The notes under the pieces were generated by a model. It saw nothing but the letters and a program-made list of their open reading frames with translations, searched no databases and was not told the DNA's origin. 23,515 nt of DNA, taken from NCBI RefSeq assembly GCF_001039355.2, contig NW_019774291.1, positions 228,395-251,909 on the forward strand. The letters are read 5' to 3'. The stretch's first letter is position 1; each line of letters starts with the position of its first letter. Below, one piece after another: positions 1-9,605 of the stretch. The translations under genes were made by a program, and so were the position numbers. Source of the DNA: Lingula anatina. Lineage: Eukaryota; Brachiopoda; Lingulata; Lingulida; Lingulidae.

Positions 1-115
1 ATAGGCCATTAAAGGAGATTACATAAAGCACACTTGTTGATATTTCCTTGTAAACTCCCAAAAGTTAAGCTCTCTGCTAGATTAATAATAAGGAAGCAGT
101 GATAATTATGCAGGT

Positions 116-118
<3 letters not shown>

Positions 119-164
<46 letters not shown>
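119..164. repeat. (TA)n microsatellite
   Basis: Uninterrupted TA run of 46 bp. It produces a false Tyr/Ile-repeat reading frame on the minus strand. Confidence 0.97.
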
Positions 165-166
<2 letters not shown>

Positions 167-202
167 CAAAGATTAAAAGTTTGAATAGCAGCTTCATTGA
201 AA

Positions 203-440
203 TTATATTTACCTCGGGCTCTGCCTAGGAGGTTATATTTTCACCCCTGTTTGTCTGTCATCAACATAACTCAAAAAGTTATGGACCGATTTTGCTGAAA
301 TTTTCAGGAACTGTCAGAATTGGGCCAAAGAGGACAATGATTAGTTTTTAGTAGTGGTCTGGCTCAATAATCAATCAATAATCAACAATAATCAACAATT
401 GCTGCCTTGGCAGAGGTCTGCACTCTCGGTGGTTTTCTAG
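203..440. repeat. Dispersed repeat with conserved TAACTCAAAAAGTTATGG block
   Basis: Contains CTGTTTGTCTGTC, the block TAACTCAAAAAGTTATGGAC, TTTTGCTGAAATTTTCAG and the ends CGGGCTCTGCC / GCCTTGGCAGAGGTCTGC. I recognise this layout as a widespread repeat of invertebrate and fish genomes; its class (SINE domain or MITE) I cannot settle. Confidence 0.5.
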
Positions 441-1206
441 TTTTGTTATGTTTTCCTTTACAATTTCTTCTCAAACACTTGCATTTGTGACTTTTAACTC
501 TCATCCGCTCAAGGCTCTGCACATTTTCTGTATTTCCACATAACCAATTGTATTGTTTTTTATGTCTTTAAACATTATATAAAATTATTTTATGCACTGT
601 CATCATTTTTCAAATATTGAGACTTTCATCATGTGACTATAGTCTCTCATGGTCCTGAAACTGTAATCTTATTGAAGGGATGGATTGAGACCATCTTCTG
701 GGTCTTCTTGAAGACAGGTTATTAAGTTTATATTGACTGGTATCTATTTTTTTCTGTTGGAAGACCATCAAAATGGAGGATGGATCAACATAGATACTTT
801 GGAATACTGTCAGAAAATATCTCAGGGTCCGCTCCTGTTTTTGACCATGTTACCTGTTGTGCATGATTAAAATTCAGTGTTGACTGACAGTGCTATTATA
901 AGCATTATTTATTATTGCATCAAAATTGACAAAATGACCTTTTTTTGCATCTTTATTTTCTGTTTTTTGTCTGTACATTTGACAGCTTTGCTGCCTTGTT
1001 TGTTATTTCTGTCTTATTTTGGTAGAAAGTAGAAAATTGCTTCCAAACCCTTTTAGGCTTGTCTGCTTTAATCTCATACTCAAATGAGTATGTGACACAA
1101 AAGGAGTAATTAAGATTCTCTAGCTCCCTTCAGTCATTGGAGTGCTAGAGAAATACTCTTGTTGGAGTATACAAATCCCTGCAGCCACCTTATTCAATGA
1201 GATTTT
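441..1206. other. No gene seen, apart from the old MITE at 676-837
   Basis: AT-rich sequence with short frames only and no domain, splice-linked exon or RNA gene recognised. Confidence 0.6.
676..837. mobile_element. hAT-like MITE family 1, old copy 1
   Basis: Colinear with the copies at 13533 and 18840 (shared TCTTCTGGGTCTTC, AAGTTTATATTGAC, TCTGTTGGAAGACC, CAGAAAATATCTC, GGGTCCGCTCCTG) but with more substitutions and eroded ends. No clear target duplication is left. Confidence 0.75.
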
Positions 1207-1840
1207 TTTCTTGATTTATATTTTCAGTCTTGTGCATCAGCAGCTCTCTTTCCTGAGTACATTGTCCACTCTAGTGGTAATATTGTGGGTACTTGGAAAA
1301 CTGTCAACGGCTGGTGATATTGGCTAGTGATGTTGATGTCAAGATAGAGATGAATTCTTTTTACTACCTTATCAACTGCCAAGGGAAATGCAATTAAATA
1401 TCATGATTAGTAAAATATTGCTCAAAAATTGTGCCACTAAAGAGAGGTTTTAAAGGTTAATTTAAACTAATCTTTTGAATAATTTTATCTATTATACATA
1501 CGCATGAAAGTTTAGCATTCAACTATGCAAATTAAAGTTCTATATTTAGAACTTGAGAAATCATTATCTGTGATTCTTTGTTATTATTGATAAGAAAATG
1601 GACACTGAAAATGTTTCACAGATTGTATATTTTTTCTTTCCGTCCCATTGTGATTTTCAATTACATGGAATATCTATTTGTTTGTATACATTATGTTCTA
1701 TGGACATATTTTTAAAAGGCAGTGTTGTATTTACCTAATCTATATCTCTAAGAAAATGATTGACATAGTAATTTCAATTAGATGAAACTTAAAAATTAAA
1801 TGCTCATGGTGCTTTGTACCCATGAATTTGTAAGCTTGCT

Positions 1841-2368
1841 ATGATCAATAAAATGAAGTATAGATACAAAAACCACAAGACCTCTTTCAACTGCTTATCC
1901 AAACACCACCATACCTCATTAAGCAACTGTATTTGGACTCTTAAGGACAAAAAAATCAACTATGAACTGAAGTTGTCAATACTAAGGAAATCACGACCAT
2001 ATTCAAACACAACCAGTGTTAGCTCTGCCTATGGGAAAAGTTTAACATCATAACTGCGGAAGGACAGAAAACACTGAACTAAAAAAATGAACTCGTTAGT
2101 AAATGCCGACATTCCAGAAAAAACTTGCTGAAAAACATGGATTATACGCACCGATTTTCCAAAGTTACTTTTATATTTGTCTCAAAACCACAGTCATTTA
2201 TAATGTAACGTAACAGCATTCCTTTGTTACCTGTACGCGCAATGTGGTGCTTACATCACATGCATATTTTTTTGTGCGATGTTTTGCATCGACCATTTGA
2301 AGTCAGTCTTCTTTTATATTTTGATGTGTTTGCGCCCCTGACGAGGCCTCCGGGCCGAAACAGCTGTA
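1841..2368 (+). mobile_element. 3' fragment of a Penelope-like retroelement, copy A
   Basis: The frame at 1841-2053 encodes 70 aa with RYKNHKTSFN, TSLSNCIWTLKDK, INYELKLSIL and PYSNT. This is the familiar C-terminal part of the GIY-YIG endonuclease region of Penelope-like elements (R..NH..SF...T.LS..IW.LK....Y.I.W.I.....PYS). The reverse transcriptase and the catalytic GIY-YIG start are absent, so the element is 5'-truncated. About 280 bp of non-coding tail follows and ends in a hammerhead core and (TA)n. It was present before the segmental duplication. Confidence 0.75.
2338..2368 (+). ncRNA. Hammerhead ribozyme core, minimal type (copy A)
   Basis: Core box CTGACGA (2338-2344), stem II GGCC/GGCC with loop TCCG (2345-2356), then GAAA (2357-2360), then the palindrome ACAGCTGT (2360-2367) and cleavage base A2368. 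This fits the consensus CUGANGA-stem II-GAAA-stem III-UH. With no loop in stem III, folding would need dimerisation through the palindrome, as in the minimal hammerheads known from Penelope-like elements. The stem I strands (GCGCCC before, TATATA after) do not pair, so this genomic copy is probably not active as it stands. Confidence 0.7.
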
Positions 2369-2780
2369 TATATATATATAATTTTTTTTCTTGGTTTCAA
2401 GATCAAAGCAAAGTGTACATGACCTATTAATGTATAATCTTTAACACCTATAACACACTTATGCAAAACTCCCAAAGCAGTATCATATATGACACTCACT
2501 GAAGAGCTTCCTTTATTTTGATTGAATAAAAAACTTAAAAACACTTCTCACATACAGCACTGTGCAATTCCCAAATACCTACATATTAGCCAATTCATAT
2601 ACATTTTAGGTACATATTATTTTATCAAGTGATTTGTTGGCATTTAAATATATTCAATATGTATATCAAATTAAATAAAATAAAAATAAGATTCATGAAT
2701 TTGTTCATGCAAATTGCACCTTGTGCGAAAACAATTCATAGTATTACTAGTAGTAAATTCACTAAATATAATTTAAACAT

Positions 2781-4224
2781 TTAGCTCTTGTGAATAGCTT
2801 CATGTCTTTTAAGATCTTTCTCGTAAGCGAAAACTTTCCAGCAAGAATGGCAGTTGAAAGTCCTAACATTGGTGTGGATCCTCTCGTGGCTGTTACTAGA
2901 TTGCGTAAACCCTTTTCTGCAGAATCTACACTTGAATGGTCTTTCTCCTGTGTGAACTCATTCATGGTTAACAGCAGCAGGCTTCTGCACAAAGCTTCTC
3001 TCACATAAACGGCATTTATGTGGCCTTTCTCCAGTAAGGGTCATTTCATGCATTACTAAACTTCGCTTTGTAGCGAAAGTCTTTCCACAAATCTTACAAA
3101 CATGTGGCTTCTCACCTAAATGAGATCTTTCATGAAGAGCAATTCTATACATGGTAGGAAAGTCTTGACCACAGTACTGGCAGATGTACACTTTTGGCTC
3201 TCATGGTTTTGTATGAGTCCATTCATGGACTTAATAACCATGTTGGATTAGGATGCTTAGAATTAGACAAGATGACTAAGTATTTCTTTCCTGCAACTTT
3301 AACTCCACTAGAATCAACCTGTTTAATTGATGCGTTTTGGTCAGTTTTTGTTTTTGGTATGATCTGTGTATTTGTAGATGCCTCTTGCTGTCCTTTGGTT
3401 TCAGAGACAACTTGAGTCAAAGTATTACTGTGATCTGAATCTTGCTCTTTTTTCGTTTCAGAGACAGCGTGAGTAATGGAATTACTGTGAACTGAATCTT
3501 GCTCCCAAGTAGTGCCTGAGTCAGCTTGAATAATAGAGTCACTATGTTCTAAATCTTGCCGTCTTTCAGTGTCAGTGACTGTTTCAGAAATGAAAGTATT
3601 CTGCTCTGACTCTTGCTGTCTTCTGGGGTACAATTTACTATGAGAATTGGAACTGCAATGTGTTGAACTGTGCACCCCGATGGTGTCAGATATAACTGGA
3701 TGATGAATATTGGTACCACCTTTGCAGTAGCTGAAATAGAAAACATAAGTTAAAGCTATATATTCATTTATCAACAGTATCATAAAGATACAACTTTTAT
3801 ATTTATTCATGTTGTTTTTTTCTTAATTCTTAATCTTAATTTCCATTAAAAATCACTTGCATCATCATTGAACTTTAATTTAAAATTAAGGTACAAGAAG
3901 ATGTCATTGTAAATGATCCACTTTTCAGAAAAAGACCCCCCCCCCCTGTGAAATTGCTGGCTATAGACCTACAAATTGTCATATTAAACCAGACATTGAT
4001 CAAGTTCAAGATAACTTATTTTAATGGTGAAACTTACTAGTCCATCAAATGTTTTGCCAGGCTTTCATTTGTTTCTAATTGTAGTTGATCTTTTAAAGCA
4101 TTCCACCTTGGCAATTGCTGACCAATGTTTATCCCTATCCCTGATTCCAGAAATTGTTCCAAGGGCCTGATGACCTTCTCTTGAGATGGTGTCCCTTCAA
4201 ACTGAGAACCTTCAAACTGAGAAC
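2781..4224 (-). pseudogene. Decayed copy of exons 4-5 of the THAP-C2H2 gene
   Basis: Exon 4 copy at 4224-4038 is intact (one extra codon, short repeat SQFEG). Exon 5 copy starts near 3732 and keeps the 20-residue repeats, but about 525 bp matching 12339-12863 are missing. That removes the second half of the linker and fingers 1-2, and the frame hits a stop at the junction. Further damage: CGA to TGA ahead of finger 3, CGA to TGA after finger 5 (NHE-stop), the second zinc His of finger 4 changed to Leu (HEMTL for HEMTH), and a 6-bp loss in finger 6 that shortens Cys-His spacing from 12 to 10. No first exon lies nearby. A short secreted or truncated product is unlikely. Confidence 0.9.
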
Positions 4225-4318
4225 CTGAATTGATTAATAGTAGAAAACTGCATGAGGGAAATGGTTCTTAATTTATTTGCTTTGAAGAAAATGAAGTTAT
4301 TCCATCAAGTAGAACTGT

Positions 4319-5376
4319 CATTCTTTGCTAGTGGTTACAAAATGTTGAATTTTACCGAAAATTTCAAACTTTCTCTGGGAAGCTGTAATTTTGCAATGTG
4401 ACAGCTACACCATCACAGTTTATCATTTCATCAAAAGGGAAACAGCAGATGCCCTTGTCAGGGCACACAGGAGAGTTGAACAGCTATACCCTCCAAATCC
4501 AAGACGCCTTACATGGGAGATATATTTAGCACTAAAACTAATGAAAATCTAATGGAATGTTTTTAGTTTTAGTTTAAATCATAAGGGGGTGTTGTCTCAA
4601 TGCTTTAATTGAAGAATTCAATCCACATTTCATTATTGATAAAAATGGTGAATATGTCTGACACGGTAAAGTTAGTGAAGCGGGAACAAAAACTTTTTAT
4701 AATCATGTAAATAANGCCAGCGCCTACGCTGGTGGTACAATAACAATATTTTTGCTATTTACCACACATACTTCAAGCATGAGAGGAACATCACTCTCAC
4801 ACACTTTTAAATTGGAATTGACAAACACAGAGTCGGGGTAGTGCTAGCAATTTTTTTCGCTAAGCCATATCACCACACTTTTGTCAATTTGTTATCAAAA
4901 TGGTTATAATTTGGCTAAAACATATCAAATCTAGCCCTTTTTCTTTAGCCAATTTCAGTCAGTTTTAGCATTTGGCTAAATTGGCGAGTGTTAGCGCTAC
5001 CCCAGCAGAGAAATGATGCACATATTTTTTTTTTACTATAACTCTGTTACATGGGAAACACACTGAACAAAGTTGATCTAAAGAATGTTCCAGAGTGTAT
5101 AATACAAGGAATCTTTTTACTCTGATAACAAAAAATGGGTACGGAACCCAAGTTTAAGACTGGATTCCTATACTTAGATCGATCCATCTGGATCAACCTA
5201 GCTCCCTGGGGGTTCATGCTATCAGCTCAAGAGGCTTAAATGACTGTCATGCCTACAGAATCAGCTAGGGGTAAAGATAATTACCCCCTAACTGTAACAG
5301 TTTTACTAGGTGTGACAGACCTTTAAGCCATTTAGTTTGATAGAAATTTAGTGAGATACATCGATCCAAATATTTG
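4319..5376. other. Intergenic or intronic sequence without recognised gene
   Basis: Holds the undetermined base at 4715 next to a GCCAGCG/CGCTGG hairpin, the MITE at 4835-5003, and a short GGGGTAA/TTACCCC hairpin near 5270. If the donor at 5644 is used, further exons of the Lys/Arg-rich gene should be here or lower; I found none convincing. Confidence 0.5.
4835..5003. mobile_element. MITE with GGGGTAG ends
   Basis: Imperfect inverted ends: GGGGTAGTGCTAGC with GTTAGCGCTACCCC, followed inwards by CGCTAAGCC / GGCTAAATTGGCG. Possible 5-bp direct repeat CAGAG two bases outside each end. About 170 bp, no coding capacity. Confidence 0.65.
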
Positions 5377-5398
5377 TGGAAATGGTCCCTCAGATGGT

Positions 5399-5404
5399 TT
5401 TAAT
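5399..5404 (-). terminator. Candidate poly(A) signal of the Lys/Arg-rich gene
   Basis: ATTAAA on the minus strand about 76 nt after the TAA at 5480, supporting but not proving that the gene ends there rather than splicing at 5644. Confidence 0.2.
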
Positions 5405-5479
5405 CTTTCTTCAGCACATATTTTTAAAGAGTAAAATTGATCTTATTTTATCTAATTTTGACAGACCATATTCAACTTT

Positions 5480-6746
5480 TCATTTTATACTTATATGTAT
5501 AAATATGACAATAAATAGTTTTACTATTATGGTTAACACTATGGATATTGTAAAACAAGCACTTTTCATTTTTGCCTCCCGTTGACTTTCAAGCTGTCTT
5601 CTTTCCAGTCTCCAACAAAGGACTTGTTTACAAGTACACTCACCTTCAACTGTCACACATGCTTCACAGAAGCAGGATCGCTCCTTATAGCTCACAACAA
5701 ATGGAGTGTGGCCCCGTAATGATCTTTTCAAGTTGATTGCAGCTCTCTTCTCAGGGGTCAAAGCAGCTCTATATTTTCTTTTCCTTTCTCTTTCTTTTTT
5801 TCGCTTTGCTGCTAACGAAGTTCTTGTATTAACAGTTGGATTGGCACTTACTGGTTCTCCTTTCGTTCTTGTATTAACAGTTGGATTGGCATTTACTGGT
5901 TCTCCTTTCTCTTTTTTTTTCTGGTGGTATTTCTGTGTCCGAAGCCTGCTCTTTTCCTTGCCCCGTAATGATCTTTTCAAGTTGATTGCAGCTCTCTTCT
6001 CAGGGGTCAAAGCAGCTCTATATTTTCTTTTCCTTTCTCTTTCTTTTTTTCGCTTTGCTGCTAACGAAGTTCTTGTATTAACAGTTGGATTGGCACTTAC
6101 TGGTTCTCCTTTCGTTCTTGTATTAACAGTTGGATTGGCATTTACTGGTTCTCCTTTCTCTTTTTTTTTCTGGCGGTATTTCTGTGTCCGAAGCCTGCTC
6201 TTTTCCTTGTCTGCTTTTTTCTGTTCCTCAGACCTGTTAGCCCTGTATTCTTTTGCCTTTTTTCTCTGTTTTTCTAGGTATTTGGCATACTGTAACTTTG
6301 CCCGTAACTTCTCTCTATATCTGCGCATTCTCTTTGCAGAAGGTGTAATGTTATCACTCATCCCAGGTGAGGCCAGTGGTGCCACTGATGTTTGGCTATC
6401 AATGTCTGAGTATATGCCCCTTTTTCTGTCGTACAATCTGGCTGAAACTTTGAGTGGGGTCTTGTCAGGCTCTGCTAAAACAGTCATAGATAGGAATAAT
6501 ATATATTATAATATAACGCAAAACTAGACAGTCATGAAACACAAGTTAAACTGGGGATATTGCATTTATCTTATTCAGTTATTAATATGTTATATATAAT
6601 GTTATATATATGTGTGTGTGTGTGTGGTGTGTGTGTGTGTGTGTACACATCCCTCACTGGAGAGCTAAAAGTAGATCTTTAGACTGGTACTGGTGGAGAA
6701 GAAAGCAGCATGAAATCTTACCTGAACTACAGTTGTCCTCAGCCAT
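5480..6746 (-). CDS. Lys/Arg-rich protein with nested tandem duplications, unknown function
   Basis: Two-exon model: exon 1 6746-6722 (MAEDNCSS, donor CAG|GTAAGAT, phase 1) and exon 2 from 6474 (acceptor TTTTAG, in phase). Read to the TAA at 5480 this gives 339 aa. A strong donor GAAG|GTGAGTG at 5644 would instead end exon 2 after the Cys cluster SCFCEACVTVE and lead to an exon I could not find. The centre is highly charged (KRMRRYREKL, SEEQKKADKEKSRLR, KRKKERERKRKYRAALTPEK), likely helical or coiled-coil and nuclear. Residues ~98-180 and ~181-263 are an almost perfect 83-residue repeat, and each holds two copies of a 15-residue unit beginning KGEPV. Charged RYR/KYR repeats of this kind occur in poorly described invertebrate proteins, some linked to mobile elements. 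The open plus-strand frame here is its antisense shadow. Confidence 0.6.
5711..6208 (-). repeat. 249-bp in-frame tandem duplication with nested 45-bp duplication
   Basis: Units 5711-5959 and 5960-6208 differ at one base that I could find (CAC versus CGC, His to Arg) and perhaps a homopolymer. Inside each unit a 45-bp sequence is repeated twice in tandem (5820-5909 and 6069-6158) with a few differences shared by both large units. So the 45-bp event came first and the 249-bp event is recent. Confidence 0.95.
6610..6644. repeat. (TG)n microsatellite
   Basis: TG run with one interruption (GGTG), just upstream of a TACACA stretch. It gives a false Val/Cys-repeat frame. Confidence 0.95.
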
Positions 6747-7135
6747 TATTGGGGGTATGCTTGTATGGCTTCAGCTTTGTGATGAAAAAAATACTACCTG
6801 TGAAAAGATTTTTGGACTTGTAAAATTCATACTGTGTCCTGTGGAAAAAAAAAGTGATCAAACATATCTCAGCATAAATTAATGCTCATTGCAATGCTTT
6901 TCACAGCATTTTGGTTTATATATATCTAATAATATAGACAGTTACTGCACTTCTTCATAATCTGGAGTTGCTTATTCAAACAAGGTACAGTGCATTATGA
7001 ACAGCAAACACGCATTAGTTTACTGGGACACATTTTCTTCACCCATTTTTCGGTGCTTCAGTGTGTCCCTGTAACGTACCGGTAGTGACGCGATAAATTC
7101 ATTTTTTCTGTTTTTTACAGACGGTTAAATTCTTA

Positions 7136-7602
7136 GGGTGTGACTGAAATGCACAATACACTGCAATACAGCGGAACACAGCGCAATACACTTGATAACA
7201 CAAGTCCAGTTGCAAGTAAACACAGGAAAGAGTAATCTCAAATAAAATAGGGTGATATAAAAGCAAAATATAGTACATAGTAATTAATATTGCTGATACA
7301 ACTTGACAATTTTTTCATTTTTTGGTCAGCCGCAATGTTGGCGAGTAGCTCTCTTGGCCAGTAATATATCCAAGAAGAGCCACTCGCCAACATGGCTGCC
7401 AACCGGACAACATAAAAGTCTTGCTGATTTGTTAATTTATATCAACGATATTACTTACCTAGTAATATAGGTTGTTTTTATATCACCCTACTTTGCTGGG
7501 AATGGTCATTTCTTTAGTGTAATTGCAACTGGATTTGATTTTTGAAGTGTATTGCACTGTGTTCCGCTGTATTGCGGTGTATTGCGCATTTCAGTCACAC
7601 CG
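7136..7602. mobile_element. 467-bp foldback MITE with 9-bp target duplication
   Basis: The ends are long inverted repeats starting GGTGTGACTGAAAT (about 56 bp each). Inner segments also pair: GGGTGATATAAAA near 7250 with its complement near 7480, and the GGCGAGTAGCTCTCTTGG region near 7345 with its complement near 7375. Nearly the whole element therefore folds on itself. It is flanked by AAATTCTTA at 7127-7135 and 7603-7611. A 9-bp duplication suggests a Mutator-like or Merlin-like family. No transposase is encoded. Confidence 0.88.
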
Positions 7603-8063
7603 AAATTCTTAACGCACTGAATACAGCGTAGCAGCTTAATTTAAGACAAAACTAAAATATATCATTCAATATAAATACTATTGAGTTTTCGAGAACAAGA
7701 AAACATGAACAAGGGACACATACGAAAAACGAAAGTTCAGACGAAGTCACCCTACTAATCAGTAAGAATTAAACAATACACATATAGATATGTTGAAACA
7801 ATTGAAGAAAAATGAAACGAAACACAGTATTTCTCACCTTCATACAAGGAAGATCTTTATAGCAGTCCCTTTAGATCTTTATAGTAATTTAGGAAATTAC
7901 AGGCGTGCCCCGCATCTGGTCTCGACAGCGTCACTGCATATCAGGACACGCGCCAGTTTGAGCTGATGCAAAAGAAGCCATTCGTGTGTAAGACGTCATC
8001 AGTTAGTGAGTATGGAAGAAGATCGCTATCGATGTAGACTATAATTTTCAGGCGGCATTTTAA

Positions 8064-8389
8064 AGGGATAATAACTCTTCGTTTCGGCAAAAAAATGAAT
8101 TTTCCTGGAGTAAACAACAATTTTCCTATACTTACCAATGGTTAATGAATCCATTTTAACATTCAAAGTTAGTCCCTGTTTTTTTTCTAAAAAGTTTGGA
8201 TTTTGTTAAAATCTCTTAAGATGGAGCCATCAATGGAGGTCACGTGGTCTAAAGACAAGCTCAGATATCAGAATAATAGCTATAACTGCCCTTTTTTGTG
8301 ATTAAACAGAATATATTATATATTTCTATGAGTTATTCACAATGTTTTTATTGTAAAATATAGATCTCAGACGAAGAGTTATTATCCCT
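8064..8389. mobile_element. TTAA-flanked MITE, 326 bp
   Basis: Perfect terminal inverted repeats AGGGATAATAACTCTTCGT, flanked on both sides by TTAA (8060-8063 and 8390-8393). TTAA targets are typical of piggyBac and Kolobok elements. The short minus-strand frame overlapping it is not a gene. Confidence 0.85.
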
Positions 8390-8796
8390 TTAAAGTCGTC
8401 TGATAAAAATCGATCTCTGAAGTTTCAGCGTAACAAAAGTTACTGTACATTGGGACGCGGTGAAGAAAAATCGACCTTGTTGAGCAAGAAATGTGAAATT
8501 CTTAAGAAAACTGATATTAGCATGGGCTTCGTGACACAAACTAACCGACAGAGTATATATGGACGATTGAAGAGTTTTAATACGGAAAGATAGGATTAGA
8601 TGAAAATTTCATTGGGGTGGGACGCGGCATGTAACGTTAGTTATACGTACGCTAATTTTGTGATCATTTTTCAGTGACTGCAAATAAATTTTTATTTAAA
8701 TAACCATTTGCACATTCTGTTTGCAGTAGGTGTATTTCCTGTTTCAATAATCCATTCAAACCCTAAACAAACTGTTCCTAAATAGGGGGGTCTGCC

Positions 8797-8945
8797 ATAT
8801 AGATAAACGTCCCAATAAAATATTCGTCCCGATAGATACGTCTCTATACATACACGTCTCAATAGATTTACGTCTCGTTAAATTTACGTTCCGATAGATC
8901 AACCAACAGATTCCTATAAACCCACGTATCTTTAGATACATCTAT
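8797..8945 (+). repeat. Left array of a degenerate ~16-bp unit
   Basis: About eight tandem units close to ATAGATTTACGTCTCG with variants (ACGTCCCA, CGTCCCG, ACGTTCCG). The unit length drifts between 14 and 22 bp. Confidence 0.75.
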
Positions 8946-9194
8946 TTGACATCGTCATCGGCTAAAAGGCCGATATCAACTTGTGATACAGGTATGAGGC
9001 TTTCGAGTGATAGTCTGGCTGCGAATACATACTGATCCACTTAGTGATCTGACTTAATTACAACCTGATATTTATTATTTATTCATTTATTTATGTATTT
9101 ATATATTTATTAGGTTTTCAAACAAGACAAACATGTACGTTCGCGTCTACACGTCTATCACACTCTAAAGTTCGGGAACGCGTCGTAAACATGA

Positions 9195-9470
9195 AACAGA
9201 ACACATTTTAAGTGTGCAAATGTTACATGTTGAGAACGCTTTAAACAGTCTTCTGGCGCCAGAACACTGAGCGTTGTGAAATATAGAACACATTTTTATG
9301 TTCTTTTTTTGTTTTGTTTTGTTTTGTTTTGTTTAGAACACATTTACATGTAAATTCAGAACACTTTTTACGTGTTCAAATGTTACATTTTGAGAACGCT
9401 TTAAACAGTGTTCTGACGCTAGAACAGTAAGCGTTGTGAAATATAGGACACATTTTTATGTTTTTTTTAT
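9195..9470. repeat. Two diverged 160-bp tandem units inside the inverted arrays
   Basis: The same order of words occurs twice at a 160-bp offset: GAACAC, CAAATGTTACAT, TGAGAACGCTTTAAACAG, GCGTTGTGAAATATAG and ACACATTTTTATG. A (GTTTT)n run at 9311-9334 lies between them. Confidence 0.8.
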
Positions 9471-9605
9471 GTTCTTTCACTGAGTATTGTGTGAAAACGA
9501 TATAGTAGAATATAAATTGCTAAAATGATAAATATGTGTACTTTAAAGAAGTGCATTTTATGTGTTGAGTAGTAGCCTATACCAACTATTTTGAGCAAAA
9601 GCATA

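Larger units (their letters stand above)
1207..4318. repeat. Segmental duplication, block A
   Basis: About 3.1 kb aligning colinearly with block B at 10260-14268. It includes exons 4-5 (dead copy), 3' UTR, the Penelope-like fragment with hammerhead core, and about 600 bp of flank beyond it. Block A is shorter because of the 525-bp exon deletion and because block B has extra intron sequence with a hAT-like MITE. The identity looks to be in the mid-90s per cent by eye. Confidence 0.92.

Noticed and set aside
1142-1327. Plus-strand hydrophobic 61-residue frame
   Set aside because: It spans the edge of block A at 1207 and is not kept intact in block B, so it is not a conserved gene.
2224-2430. 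Plus-strand 68-residue frame through the hammerhead region
   Set aside because: It runs through the ribozyme core and the TA repeat and is broken in the duplicate copy.
2790-3415. Plus-strand frames over the finger pseudogene (also 11895-12170 and 12838-13056)
   Set aside because: Mirror frames of the C2H2 exon in both duplicate blocks; they contain no domain.
5706-6527. 273-residue plus-strand frame rich in Phe/Leu
   Set aside because: Antisense of the Lys/Arg-rich gene: AAA/AGA codons read backwards give Phe/Ser. The minus strand has a spliced start exon and ordered charge pattern, the plus strand has neither.
6610-6882. Plus-strand 90-residue frame starting in the TG repeat
   Set aside because: The first residues are microsatellite, and the rest overlaps the minus-strand start exon and 5' flank of the Lys/Arg-rich gene.
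8756-8941. Minus-strand 61-residue frame
   Set aside because: It is the translation of the degenerate 16-bp array and has no independent coding signal.
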